Assembly: GCF_029784165.1 (NCBI RefSeq)
Contig: NC_073695.1
Location: 201,209,136 to 201,273,135 of the forward strand
Reading direction: 5' to 3'
DNA: 64,000 nt
Origin: Wyeomyia smithii
Lineage: Eukaryota > Arthropoda > Insecta > Diptera > Culicidae
Part shown: piece after piece, positions 10,891 to 22,990 of the stretch
How positions within the stretch are numbered: position 1 is the first letter of the stretch
How the letters are laid out: every line of letters begins with the position of its first letter
Notes under the pieces: generated by a model
Seen by the model: the letters and a program-made list of their open reading frames with translations, nothing else
What the model was told of the DNA's origin: nothing
Database searches by the model: none
Program-made: the position numbers and the translations under genes

Positions 10891-13800
10891 ATACAACACT
10901 AAGAAGAAAGGAGTAAAGTTAAAAGAAACCCCCTTTCTAATACAAAACTACTAAAAATATAGCTTAATTCAATTTTGATTGGAATAGTGAAAGTTTATTT
11001 TTCGACAAGAATTCGAAAAAACGCTTTTGAGGAGAAAAATCATGAGCAGTGAAGGATGCTCTTTCGTACAGAGGCCAACAAATCAGCAATTTTTTGTTTA
11101 TATTGGAAAGGTTAAGACTTGAATCCACACTCTAATCTAAAAAACTCAACTTTGCAGAAAGTAAAAAAAGCAAACCTAAATAAACTATCTTTTCACATTT
11201 TTATGTTTTTTGTTTATGTGTTTCCAAACTTCATTGTCAATTTTTTTTTCACTTTAAATGCTAGTTGGCAGAGTTTTTCACTCTTCAGATTTTTTTTTCA
11301 TTTCGAGCAAAAGTTAATCAGAAGTTTGGGGCGTTGTGGATTTCATCTGGCGCCATGTTCTTAACATACATAATCTCCAGATGCTTGCTCATCTTTCCCT
11401 CTTCACTCTATTAACAAATATGTACTGACAGTACTTGTGTAAGTAAATTAATAGTTTGCCAACGAATCGTAAAAATTTTACCATTCACATTTCTAATGCG
11501 ACGCGACTCGTACATTGACAAAATGTACGTCAAATTTCGCATGACATGCAACTATGGACCAAGATTAAACCTCGTGTTTATAATGATTAGAAAGAGTTAC
11601 GCATCATATCCGGCGAAGGCAGAAACTTAGAAATAATCGGCAGTCCAGATTCGAACGTACTGTCTGTTTGTCTGTCTGTATGCAGAGTCAGGAAATCATT
11701 ATAAACTATTAATGTCGGCATCTCCGATCATTCGACCGTTTTCGCCATCGCGCGATGACGTTGCGGAGTTTCGTTGACGTCGGTTGATCCACCCTTTGCG
11801 TCGAAATCGAAGTTTAAATGTGAACCCAAACCGGTTCTTTCCTCTCTGAAGCAATGGTTTCTGGTGCGTTTTACTTCGCGAACGAATCGGTCGGAGGTTT
11901 GGTCCTGTTTCGGATTTTTTTCTTTTTGTTTTGTGTGTAGTTTATCTCAGCCATGGTCGTGATTTATACATTCGTATACCTGTTACCGGTTACCAGGCTT
12001 AATGATAGGTTGGAGGTTATCAGCGAATTTTATTTTTGGAATAAATCACTTGAATAAAAACTGCACTAGTTTAGTTTCAGCAGATGTTTATCTGTAGGAT
12101 AAAGTTATACGATTTTAAGCTTAATCCCCTAAAGAATTATTGTGTTGAACCAGTTTTCTATCACGACTCTTCTAATTTGTTGTTTGTTTATAATAATGTT
12201 GCTCTGCATAATTTATTTGTGTTACAACTGAACCGTGTGAAATTATTGTAACCGAAGAGGAGGTTGAACCATATGCACCAGTATATGTGTGTGTTTGTGA
12301 GAACGCCGTCTGATGGACGCTTTGTTTGACGTTAAGAAAGGCATGCTACTTAACCTTGAGAGCAGCGGCGCTCTCTCACGGAACAAAGTAGGGTAGAGCG
12401 CTTAGTGCGGTGAAGTGAGTTAGGAAAATAATTGAAGCCATTCTGAAGTGATCCTTTCTTCCCTTGGTCGCTACTGAAGTAAGTAAGATCCAAGGGCAAG
12501 CGAAACATCAAATGAAAATGTTAGATGGCTGCTGGTGGATTTTTGTGTTAAAAATACCTTTGATAGCAGATACAAAGGGGGCGGCTTCTTTTAGGGCAAT
12601 CATCTGTGGTTCTCCCAATCGCAGTTAGGCACGTTTTTGTCTTCAGAATGTGCTTTTCTACCGCAAAAGTTAAGGAGAAACTGGCCTGTAGTGATTTTTC
12701 GCTGCAGCTTTTACTGACGTACAATTTCATCTCCATGACAGTTTTGTTCGTTTGTAACTTTGGAGGATCTGCATCTTTCTTCCCTTGTAAATGTGGATGA
12801 TTTATATTTCGACAAAAATTGGAAAAAAATATATGAATAAAAAACGTTTTGTTCCAGTACTATTGAGAACACTCGCATGGGGAAACAATTTTTTTTTGTT
12901 TTAAAAATTAAAGAGTATCATAGCATAATTTGGACTTGGATAACACGATTTTGCTGCAGAAAATAATTGAATAAAATAGGATAAATTTGGAATAGATAGA
13001 TCTATTGATTTCGGAGTTCAGAACTTCTTTGACTATTTTTTTTATACCAAATTAGAAATGAAACAGAGAGAAATTAAGATCGAATATTAAAAACTTTGTT
13101 TTCCTATTCTAAAGTTGAAATTTAAAAAGTTGTATGACAATCTATCAAAAACTAGAAGAACATACCGTGGAATCTACTAAGCTTGACCAATGTATGCTTC
13201 TCAACCGATGGCAACGATTTTTTACCAGCTCACACATAGTTGGGAATGAAGGCCCGGCTGGTAATCTTTTGTGGACACACTAAACAGGCCGACGACGAGC
13301 GACGGCTGTGCAGACACCATTCAAATTATTCTTCTGCTGCAGTACCATTTATCGGTCCATAAAACGAGCTTTCAAAGGGCATTCTGATGTAACGCCTGCT
13401 CGGCTGTTCGGTTGCGATATACACAGTTTCATAACAACACATTGCAAATGTCGTAAAATGAGGGGGTGGTGGGGATGTTTTGCAAAAGAAAGCGCCAGTC
13501 TTTCCGGAGACTGCCTGTCCGCCACCAACAAGAGACGACGAGAGTAGCAAAAGCGCTTCGGCACCGAACACAAAGCGTAGAACGTCAACAACACGTCAAT
13601 CGTGCTACGGTTCTGTTCATTTACACAAAAGTTTTCTTCTTCCACTCGGGGCTGAGTAAATCTGCGGAAAGGAAATGTCGAACTCGCGAACGTTTTGCGA
13701 GACACCAAGCCCATTCTATTTCGGCTCCGTGGATTCCGTTACACTTGTAACCTAACATCAGGCTAGTTACCCTACTATTTCAAGGTTATTTGGGATGGAG

Positions 13801-14756
13801 TTCTGCGAACACTAACCTCGTGAAGATTACGCAATCGGTGAAATCATTTCGTCATCAATAGAATTGCCAACCAAGGGCAAAAATCTAGATGATAGATGAC
13901 ATGCAGAATGTCGTTGCTTGCAGTAATTCATCTTGAATTATTTATATCAAACATGTAGGAGTCTGTTACATAAAAAGGTGAAGAACATTTTAAAACGAAT
14001 GGTCCCTCTCTTTAGCTTGTTGGCCACAGTGGCGCAAAAAAAATGCTAAGTTTCATAAGTGAAACAATTTATTTCCTAAAAATCTTACGCCGTATGTTCA
14101 TGCTCGAAGGGACATGTAAACGAGATAGAAATATTACACAACTAAACATGCTTCAAGTGTACGGTAGCTCATTGTTTTCATCCAACGGACATAACATCAC
14201 GCTAGCTCTGTTACATTCGTCGTGTCTACGTTGGTTATGTCCCGGCGGCCTATCGTTGTGAGGATAAAATAGCGAAACGAAAACTTGCACAAGTGCATTC
14301 AAGTACCATTAGTGCACCACCTGACCGTGGTGTGGTGGCTGCTGCTGCCGCTGCCACTTGGTGGCGAGTTCGAACGAACGATACAGTCTAAACTGTACGC
14401 GGTGTATGTCTTGGCCAGTTTTGGAAGCAAAATTGTGTCAAGGATACACGAATGAAAAAAAAAACGGAAGGTGCCAAGAGCGGTGTACAGCATCTTTCTT
14501 TTCGGCTAGGCAGCTGCTGCAAAGCATACGTTTATTGTAGCAAGTTGGAGGAAATTATACCACTTTCGTTTGTACATCTGCAGACTGCAGTATTGATCGA
14601 ATATGAGTGTGTTTCCGTACGAGTCTTTTTTTGTTGTTGAAAACTTGTTGTCCTACACCGTGCTCAATAAACTCGGGTACAATTTACATATTCCGTAATG
14701 ATATATAAATATCATGTAATTTCTGAGTATTTTTTTTTTTGAAAGTACATTTATAA
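10891..14756. other. Anonymous stretch, no gene recognised
   Basis: Short overlapping frames on both strands around 13300-13750 have no recognisable motifs. The region holds only scattered homopolymer runs and a TGTCTG run near 11665. Confidence 0.5.
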
Positions 14757-15150
14757 TAGGGTGCCAATAAAAATCGATTTTTCGAATATCGTTTAGCGGT
14801 AGGGCTCAAAAGTTTCGTCTTCTCGAAAAAATTCCCATGCAAAATATTAGCTCAATCGGACTTTAGGAACATGTGCCTCAAAGCGGTCGAACTTTTTGAT
14901 CAATGAAAAAAATATACAAATATTAGTTCATGAAATTGTTGATATCTAAAATTTTTTTTATGCCAGAGGTATTAGAAATGCATAAAACGTCGAGATTTGG
15001 TGTTAACTCGAATTTTTTTTTATAAATCGACTTTCTGATACTTAGAAAATTTTCGAGCTGGGGGGGTGAATTAAATCTCAAAGAAGGGATCCGAATGCAA
15101 TCGATGCAATAATCATCATAATTAGGGTTAGAATTCGTGAAATGGATCAC
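14757..15150. mobile_element. Decayed partial copy of the hAT-type MITE at 50087-50595
   Basis: Starts TAGGGTGCCAATAAAAATCG and contains GCTCAATCGGAC and ATGCATAAAACGT...ATTTGGTGTTA(A)CTCGA. Both blocks are shared with the 50-kb element (the second in inverted orientation). The right terminus and target duplication are not recoverable. From 15151 to 15640 the sequence is AT-rich with nothing recognised. Confidence 0.55.
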
Positions 15151-15645
15151 TAAAAATCGCGATGTCTAATTTTTTTTAAATAAATATTGAAAACTTCAAG
15201 AGTTTCACTCGGAAAGTTGATTTTTAAATTTTTACTGAATTTGAGTAAGTTTTCAAGTTGTTATTGGCATTTGAAATTTAGGTCTATATTTATTAATTAA
15301 CATATCTTTATAAATATTGCATCGATTTTAATAAAATTTTCACAGCAGATGCATGCCAAGTTGTATTTTGAACAAAATGTTGAAAAACTATGTTCTGGGG
15401 CACTGAAAAATCTGAACGAATCACAAGTATTTTTGACGAAATTTCGAAACTTTCCTGAAAATTTCGAGTTGGTGATATTTTTTGTTCAAAGATATGGTGT
15501 TTCAAAGTTGGTGCCGCAACGCATTTTTAAGCGAGAAACCCCCCAAACGCACTTTTCTTCAGTTTTCGTATCAAAATATGCATTATAATAACCAAAAAAA
15601 GTAAAAAGTTTGGACTTGCCATTCGATAGTAGTTGATGAGCAAAA

Positions 15646-16035
15646 ATGGGTCACAACGTAAATTTTGGATTTTTTGTGGTTCTCTTACTGAACAATAAAC
15701 AAGCTCAGAGAGAGATGAGAGTATGTCTATTAAAGCTCTCTCTCTTTTTTTCCAGTATATTTTGTTTTATCAATACAAACTCAGTTCAGATCAAAATGGC
15801 TTCGAAACAAGAAGCATTGCGCAAGCATATTGTACAGTTCTAGCTGAACTGCACCAAAATCTCAGCGAAAAGTTCATGATAAACCATTCAAACAGCGAAA
15901 TTTTCAGGTTTCAATTGTGTATAATATAATGCAAACCACAACAATGATTTGTAAGGAACGTAGTGGACAAAAAAGGACATCTTTTTTAAATCATGGCACG
16001 AGTTCAGTGGTTTGGCTGTGAGCAATGCCAATTAA
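15646..16035 (+). pseudogene. Internally deleted Tc1-like (DD37E-type) transposase relic, copy 1
   Basis: The 5' leader (CTCTTACTGAACAATAAAC...GAGAGATGAGAGTATG...) and start (MASKQEALRKHIVQF at 15796) match the relics at 32.6 kb and, on the minus strand, 63.5 kb. Stops and frameshifts follow. Fragments recognisable by comparison are the helix-turn-helix remnant, a VVDKKG linker and KSWHEFSGLAVSNAN. That last piece joins the linker directly to a part normally found well after the first catalytic Asp, so the middle of the transposase is missing. The same junction occurs in the other two copies. Confidence 0.7.
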
Positions 16036-16299
16036 AAAAATTATAAAAGCGGCTATCTATTTCAGAATGACTAGAAAAAAAGTTTGTTCAGTTTTATAGA
16101 GACTTTCAGTTTTAGTTCAAATTCAACCTAAAAGGCATTTTCTTACCAAATAGCCAAATACGACTATTTTTGATCCGATTAAATTTATTTATAGTATAAT
16201 AAGAGATAAGAAGAGATTATAAATGGTTTAAAATATTTAAAAAAAAATTAGAACATTTCGAGAAAAAACGTCAGCATATATTTTGTAAAAATCACTTTT

Positions 16300-17009
16300 C
16301 AGTGTCCTCGTTGCGGGCGGTCTCAACATAATTTTTCCGCACTTACTGTAACGTGCCTCTTTGCAGCAGTAGGTGGCTGTATGACCCAATTGCTAGTTCT
16401 GGTAGTGCATGACCTGCGGTACCAAATGGCGTACAGGCAGAGAAACTCTGTCTAAAAATATGTAGTTTGGCAATGTAGATCCGGCAAAGGTCACCCGAAA
16501 GGAATACGAGGGGGAGAATTTCTTCTTCCCCTCTTCGATGGATACTGAATGCAATTGCTTGCAATCCAGGATCTTTACATTTTGCATCCCGGGGTTCTTA
16601 AAACAGCCTACCCCGTGACGCAAGATTTCATCGGCCGTGAGATTCTTCTCGGTAATCACATCGTCGATCTCTACATCCTTAGCAGGGATGTACACGCGAT
16701 ACTCTCTCGTGAAGAGCTCGCAGCCAGCAATCGTGTTTACTTGCTTCAAGTTATCCACTACAATTTCGGTTAAGTCCAAAAACTTTTTTATCAATTTGAA
16801 CAATATTCAAGGTCTTTTTAAGCCTGAAAAAGACTCCCTACGATGTCTTTCGAGTTATCTTGGTAAACTTTTGTCCGTACTTCTGGAACCCTTGGTACAG
16901 GGCTAGGTAAAGGAGAGAGTACAGGGGAATAGAGAGATTTCAATCGCTTCCGCATTTGTTTCAATATCCAGGATTTTTTACACATACCATTTAAACCTTT
17001 TTCTACCAA
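16300..17009 (-). pseudogene. Decayed LINE ORF1 (zinc-knuckle Gag-like) fragment
   Basis: The open piece from 16803 to 16393 encodes ELFTREYRVYIPA-DVEID-VIT, C(I/G)CFKN-like and SFRVTFAGS-LP segments clearly homologous to ORF1 of the intact LINE at 57090-58460. Upstream (16804-17009, other frame) the Pro-rich start is still visible as SPVLSPLPSPVPRVPE. Downstream the first zinc knuckle survives as QLGHTATYCC but its leading cysteines are gone. Stops and frameshifts separate the pieces, and no ORF2 follows. It is an old relative of the intact element, not a recent copy. Confidence 0.85.
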
Positions 17010-18563
17010 AAAATTTTAGTAAATTTTTTTTCTTTTGAATATGCGAAAATAGAAAAAAATATTCTAATATTTGAGATAATTCTAAACAAGTTGGTGTCCT
17101 CTTATAGCGTTCAGCATCCATCGTATGTTCGATACTCGGCTGAGCAATACTGCTAGAATCAACAGAATAATTCAGCTTGCTTCGCAATTGTCGTATACAA
17201 TGACCGCCGGCTAAAACGCCTGTCGATAAAGAAGGGTCAAGTCTAGAAATGAATAACAATTCTGGAGTATGTTTACTTTTACTACTGACGATTAGTCTTT
17301 AAAATTCAAACCATTAATTTGCGAAGCATATCATCTGTGCAACGATCGAGGAAAAGCAAAACAAAACAATCCACATGCAAGCCCCGAGTCAGCTTCTCAA
17401 ATGTTCCCCGCGGCAAAACGATAATCGTGACAAACCGGAGCAGAAGTTTAGCAAACAAATCGTAACGGCAGATCGTTTATTAATCGTTCGTCGCCGCCAC
17501 CGCTTGCCGCGGCAGACGCTATGTATTTTAAACTGGTTAAAATAACTAACCGATGGGGAACGGGGACCCGAACGCGGCCCCGCCGCTGGGTTCAAATTTG
17601 TATTTTCTAGATACATCATTATTTCCACATCCGTCCGTAGGATTCACCGGCTTGTTTATGTTTTAACGCCAGCTAAGAAGACGGATTAGACGCGAACCGC
17701 TAGGCGGCGGCAGCAGCAGTTGCAGCGAACTCATCCGAGGTAGGAGCTGAGTTCGATTTTGCCTCGTCAGTTTGGTTCGAGACAACGACGTTGGATACCG
17801 TTTGTAGCTGAGGCGGTTCATGCAGAGAGTAAGAAATTGTGCCGAAATTTGAACTGCGATCATTTCGTAACGATAAACAGCTCTTACTGCCAGAAGGAGG
17901 AAGTTGGACCATCATCGCGCGACAACTAGATTTGTAAGCGCAAAAACTAAATATGGACCTGAGAAAATGAATAATGCTGCGATAATTTGGCCGGTGGACG
18001 GTGCGAAGTGCACTTCACCCCTTATCTCAGGCGTTTGTTATTTTTTACGAGCCTTCCGTTGCCACTGGCTGTTGCAGTGAAACAGAGAAAGGATCTCACG
18101 GCAGCGTAAAGTAGTTCAATTTGCTTAAGTGAGCCGAAACCGAAGAGCGTTTCGTAAAAAAAGCTTGTGGAAGTTGCATTGTGTTCAAAGAGTGTTAAAG
18201 CAGAAAGGTTGGAAAAATAAAGGAAAAGTGTGTGCAATTTAATGTTAAATGATTTTTTGTTTCTCTTTTTGATTTACTGTGGCGTGGCGCTGTATACTTT
18301 TAGGTTTTGTTTTCCTCATTGAATGGTTTTAAATTGAGATTTTATTAGCTAATGAGAGGCACGAGAAGAAGAAAGTGAAGTGTTGCAAATTGATTGTGTG
18401 CAAGCCGATTGGCGGTGGTGTGCCGCGCGTTCCATGAGGGGGTAGTAAATTGCAACCGTCCAACTGTAAATTAGTGCGAGAAGAAACGATTTGGCTTGCT
18501 TGCGGTGCGATTTGCTGTGGACCTTTGCGCCGCGGAAGCTTGGTGGCGGAAAAGTTAAAGGCA
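17010..18563. other. Anonymous stretch, possible 5' untranslated sequence near its end
   Basis: No coding region is recognised. From about 17900 the sequence has more GC and lacks repeats, and it leads directly into the candidate first exon at 18564, so part of it could be promoter or 5' UTR. This is inference only. Confidence 0.35.
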
Positions 18564-18745
18564 ATGCTGCGTTCACCAGCTCACCTGATTGGGCATGGAC
18601 CGACCGGAGCCGGTGGTGGCGTTATGAGCCTTCACAGTCATGCATCATCGCCGCCACACGCCCGAACGTCACTGTTCGATTCTTGTCATCGCAAAATTCG
18701 GCTGATCGGTGGCGGACCCGTGGCGTTCCTCGGAGGATTAGTAGC
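18564..18745 (+). CDS. Candidate first coding exon of an unrecognised host gene
   Basis: An ATG in acceptable context (AAAGGCAATGC) opens a 60-codon frame that begins MLRSPAHLIGHGPTGAGG, is rich in Ser, His and Gly, and ends IRLIGGGPVAFLGGLVA. The frame runs into GTAAGT at 18746-18751, a canonical splice donor, giving a phase-2 intron; the in-frame TAA lies within the donor. Local GC is higher than in the surroundings and the block contains no repeats. I do not recognise the protein, and no acceptor or second exon was identified downstream, so this is a prediction. The upstream in-frame sequence is also open back to 18450, so an earlier start is possible. Confidence 0.4.
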
Positions 18746-18751
18746 GTAAGT

Positions 18752-20580
18752 AATCATATTTGAACTGAAAAATAGGATTAACTGCTAACTATCATTGCAT
18801 AAAATTGTATAATATTTAATTAACGGTATAATCAAATGCTTTCGAATTTAGGTTTTTCTTTTTTTTACCAAACCGTAATCAGACCTACGCCTCAGCCTCA
18901 TTTCATTCTACGGCACGTCTAAAAGCCAATAATCGTTCTTATTAACTACATCCACATATTTCGCTGAGCAAGCTTCCCTGAAACGGTTCATCGGTGTGTA
19001 CTTTCTCTCCGGAATAGTGTCCATTTCGCCGAGTCAGCTTTCGATCTTTCCGTCAGAATTTGCTGTAAAAAATTTACAGCAACAATGCGCAGCAACAGTC
19101 TATGTAGTCGATCGGCAGTGGAAGAAAGCAACAGCGGATATATACAACCGGCCATAATGTGTATATATATTCTTGGTAAATTATACATTAATTATAATAA
19201 ACAGCGCTTGATCTTACTACAACCATTCATGAAGAGCTTGTGCATTTGCAGTGTGCTGTAAACAGAGAGTTTCGAATGAGCTACAAGAAAACGGAATAAG
19301 TTCTGACTTCGCCAGCAAGGTAACCTGGAGAAAGTATTTTCGATTTATGTGTTAACAGTTATGTGCATATTACGTAACGTATATGTTGTTCACAATTTTT
19401 CTGGCGCGTTTCGTAACACATGATATAACGAATACCGATAACTTTTTCAATCCTGGTGTTCTCATTTGGTTGAAATCTTTCAGGGTACACAATAAGGAAA
19501 AATCTAATCTAAAGGCTTGAATTTTAGAGGTTATAACATACGAATTCACTATTGTCGTATGTTGTCCAACTTAGGAGTTCGTGCACATAAAAGTTAATAT
19601 TCCATAGATCGAAGCAAGCCATGACCGAAATCGGACGTACAAATTTTCGCTCGTTGGTATATCCGAAGAAAAATGGTTTAATTTAGTTATAGATGTTATC
19701 GCGAAGTGAGTTTATTTATTAAATTTAAAAGTGTTTTTTGAGAGTTTTTGATGCGAGCGCTCGACTAGTGCGGTTCGTTTTTCCGAATGCTCCGCGCCGA
19801 TTAATTAAGTCCTTGATTGCTGTACAGCGCCCAGCAAAATAGTGAAAAGTGCCATAACCGCAATCACCTTAGTGTTCCTGTGGTGCGATCACAATTTTAA
19901 AAAGTTCAATAAGTTTTAATAAGGTTGGAGAAAAAGGTTCTACTAAATAAGGCAGTTTCGTTGAGCCGGTGAAAGTGATGCCAATGCTAAAATCCTCTTT
20001 TCGGTGGCGGAGTGCGTTTCCCTCAAGCGCTTGCCATGAGTTTGTGTTAGTGTGCGTAAAGTGAACTTAGGTAGCAATAAGGTTGTGTGCAAGAAGAGCG
20101 TCACCCATGCGACGTTTCACGCACTAACACCAGGGATCAGAGAAGAGACATAGCAAAAGATAAGTACTAGACTAGTAATGAGGATATTTTGCTTGTATTT
20201 TTTTCTAATCGAATGGCAGAATGAATAAGTCGAGGGTGAGCAGCTTTGTTCACTTTGCTTTCGATCGGGTTTCTTGCCCTCGAGGCTTGGGCCGAGGGTG
20301 ATGCGACGCAGTAGCGCCGAAACAGTTCGGGATGTGTTCGGAAGCGCGTCAGTTTCAAGTTCAAGATTATTCCTTCGAGTGAGGAAAGACGATGTTCGTG
20401 CCGCATCGTTTCCCTTATGACCTCGGCACAGTGCGTGCTGGGCTGTTGTGAGTGTTTTATTTCTTCTGCTTTTGTTTCTCTTTCTCTCTGCAATTATATA
20501 ACACCACACACCTTTTTTGTCGATCGATTCGAACGGCGATGACCAAGCGAATTTTATTTGCGCCAGTTTTGATTCCACGG
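18752..20580. other. Anonymous stretch, no gene recognised
   Basis: If 18564-18745 is an exon, this would be intron. Overlapping minus-strand frames at 20117-20578 (153 and 108 codons) have no recognisable motif. Confidence 0.4.
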
Positions 20581-20599
20581 GTGAAACTTGATTTCATTT

Positions 20600-21150
20600 T
20601 ATGATTTTCCTAGCTTTTGAATAGATATTTCTGTATATGTTTTCCAAGCAATAATTTCCAAACTCACTTTGATTGTGATTGGTTTGGCATTTTTCAAATA
20701 AACTTAGAATTCTGTTCGGTTTTAATACCTACATTTATGCATATTGTTTTGGCGAACATGTGTATCTACATTTTCTTAATTCTTATGGCTTTGAATGCAT
20801 GGAACTTTGCCAGTTTTGTCTACTCAATAGGAAATTCGCGACGAGAGATAGATTTCATCAGAAAGATCGCTTCATTCACCATGATTAATCCTGTTCGGAC
20901 GGCTGCGACCATTTTGTTCGGGTTTTATATTTGATGTTTGATGTTTTGAGCTTTGGATGCATGGAATTTCGCCAGTTCCCTTGTAATCTATTTTTAATTT
21001 TATTTTTTTTTTTTAGAATATAAATTCTAAAACGTTTGTACGGACCGTGGACATTATACAGATCCCCCCCAAAGCTGTTCACGTGGAATGTGGATGGCCC
21101 CGAAGGTTAAACATTGATGGTTGTCTGATCAAGGAAACAAAAAGCCAAAA
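20600..21150. repeat. Fragments of dispersed repeats
   Basis: GAGCTTTGGATGCATGGAATTTCGCCAG at about 20948 has variants at about 20790 and 38514. A second block, about 21040-21150 (GGACCGTGGACATTA...CCCCCC-AAAGCTGT and TTAAACATTGATG-TTGTCTGATCA), recurs at 31030-31265 and partly at 50825-50870. No protein coding. Confidence 0.5.
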
Positions 21151-21626
21151 CCAAATAAAATATGAAAAGAGTTGAAGAGGTTGTATATAAGACACGACCG
21201 CAAGTCAACGTAGAATTACGGTAGCCTGTCCTATGTCAGTGTATTTCTCGCAATAGGTTTAGAAATACGATCGATCGATATCGAAAATGGAAAAAAATGT
21301 GTTATACACATGTTGAAGTGGTTAAAAGTTCCCTGCCACTCGCGTGTATTGTATTATATTCCGTAGTTTATCTGCTAACTGTTGTTGTTGACAACTTAGC
21401 AGCTGACAAAGTTCCGAAATGGTAGAAATTTGTACCGAGATAACAACTGAACGAGAATCATCCCAAAGTCACTGCGAACCTATCATGGGTGCTGTATTTT
21501 CTTGTTAAGATACTTACAGTTTCTAAGAATAAAAAGCACTCCATTTCGCGATAGAAAGCTCACGATTTCTGTAGTCCTCATTTGTGGAAAACTCATTTTT
21601 ACTGCTTTAACCACATATTTCCAGGT

Positions 21627-21642
21627 CGTCCTCAAAAGGACG
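21627..21642 (-). other. Histone-3'-end-like hairpin
   Basis: On the minus strand CGTCCT-TTTG-AGGACG forms a perfect 6-bp stem with a 4-nt loop, preceded by CCAAC and followed by ACC. This resembles the layout of a replication-dependent histone mRNA stem-loop. The stem base does not fit the usual GG...CC form and no histone reading frame precedes it, so a real histone end is unlikely. Confidence 0.25.
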
Positions 21643-21649
21643 GTTGGTT

Positions 21650-21850
21650 TTAGTTTCCACAAAACTGTAGATCTGCATATTGACGGTGCTTCCCACACAG
21701 ACAGGATCCAAATTCTAGCGCTGTGGAAGGTGCTGTTTACTCTGTTGATCCGTCCGCTATGGAAGGGAGCGAGATATTTGAAATCGTCGCCTGCTGCAGC
21801 TCTGCTTGCTGCTGGTCGACCCAGTTCCCACTAAATCATCCTCTTGCAAA
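21650..21850. repeat. Dispersed repeat copy (shared with 10600-10890)
   Basis: GACGGTGCTTCCCACACAG and CTAGCGCTGTGGAAGG match the 10.6-kb copy. The interior is diverged. Confidence 0.5.
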
Positions 21851-22016
21851 ATTGATCCTACCTTAAACGATATTTCTACCCACTGCTCCTATCAACTGCT
21901 ACTTATTTGGGACCGTTCTTCTCACTAACCATTATGCTAGATTAATATCGGTTTTATCAGATTGAGACAAATCTTAAAATCTTTTTAATATTTCACAATT
22001 ATCTAGATTTCTACTA

Positions 22017-22988
22017 GGGTAACGGGGGTATTTTGGCCCACATGCATATTTTGGCCCACCCGGTAACATTTTACGCATTTTATCTGATAAATTCAATTAA
22101 TATTAGAAAACTGTGCATGCAACATTGAATAACACACCTAAGAATCATACTACACTATAATTTTCGGCGAAAGACTGGCTCTAGGTAGTGTTGTTTTGAA
22201 ATTAGTTTATACATATTCAAAGTCATGGCTTAGTCAACCCAAAGTCAAGAGGAAGTGGTAATATACAAGTCATCGTCCGGAAGCTATTGTAACAAATATA
22301 TATGCTTATGAAACAATTCGTTTTTGTAGTAACATCAATAAAATGTTATAGAAACAGTTTGTATACACTAACATGTTGGAAAAAAGTTGAAAAAGTGGTT
22401 AAACGCATGGCCGAAATATGTTTGCCTCTTTCTGAAGCAAACCTATTTTGGCCATGCCAAGTTTTGACATCTCTTTGATTACCGTTTGGCCATTGCACGT
22501 GAACAAAGAAGCAGCTTGTGACAATTTACAGGTAATTACTTATTAATTTATCACATTTAAAGATATGAAATTAGATGAAAATGCCTGTCAAACCGCTATA
22601 AGCCAAATCATTTCATTTTTAGATGCCTAAAATTTACAAAAATTCACCGCAGAAGGATGTTCTCCTCAAACCCACTATTTTTGCTCTGAAAATACCGATG
22701 ATGATCTTAAATATAATTAGTCCGAACTATTTCCATACACGTCTCAAGATATAAAGGTGGGCCAAAGTAAAAATTTGGTGGACCAAAATATGTTTTTAGT
22801 ACTTCGTAGAAATTTTGATATTTCTAGGATATTTTTCAATATATTGCATTGTTGAACGGTGTATATTAAAATAGACACTTAGCTTTTAACAATGGTATAA
22901 TAAAGTCGGTATATGTTGAAAAATTGTGTTTGTTTTTAATGAACCGTGCGAACACTTCCCAAAGCTGGCCAAAATACCCCCGTTACCC
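22017..22988. mobile_element. TA-flanked non-autonomous DNA element (972 bp)
   Basis: Terminal inverted repeats GGGTAACGGGGGTATTTTGG (left) and its exact complement (right end, 22967-22988) are flanked by TA at 22015-22016 and 22989-22990. The interior has no transposase and repeats TATTTTGGCC-type words several times. Its ends resemble those of the element at 41682-42407 (GGGTAA followed by G/C runs), so the two belong to the same broad type of TA-specific MITE. Confidence 0.85.
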
Positions 22989-22990
22989 TA

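Noticed and set aside
20117..20578. 153-codon minus-strand open frame as a gene
   Set aside because: No motif, and it overlaps another frame of 108 codons. Likely chance.
21627..21642. True histone gene 3' end
   Set aside because: Stem base lacks the GG/CC pairs and no histone frame lies upstream on the minus strand. It is probably part of a dispersed repeat.
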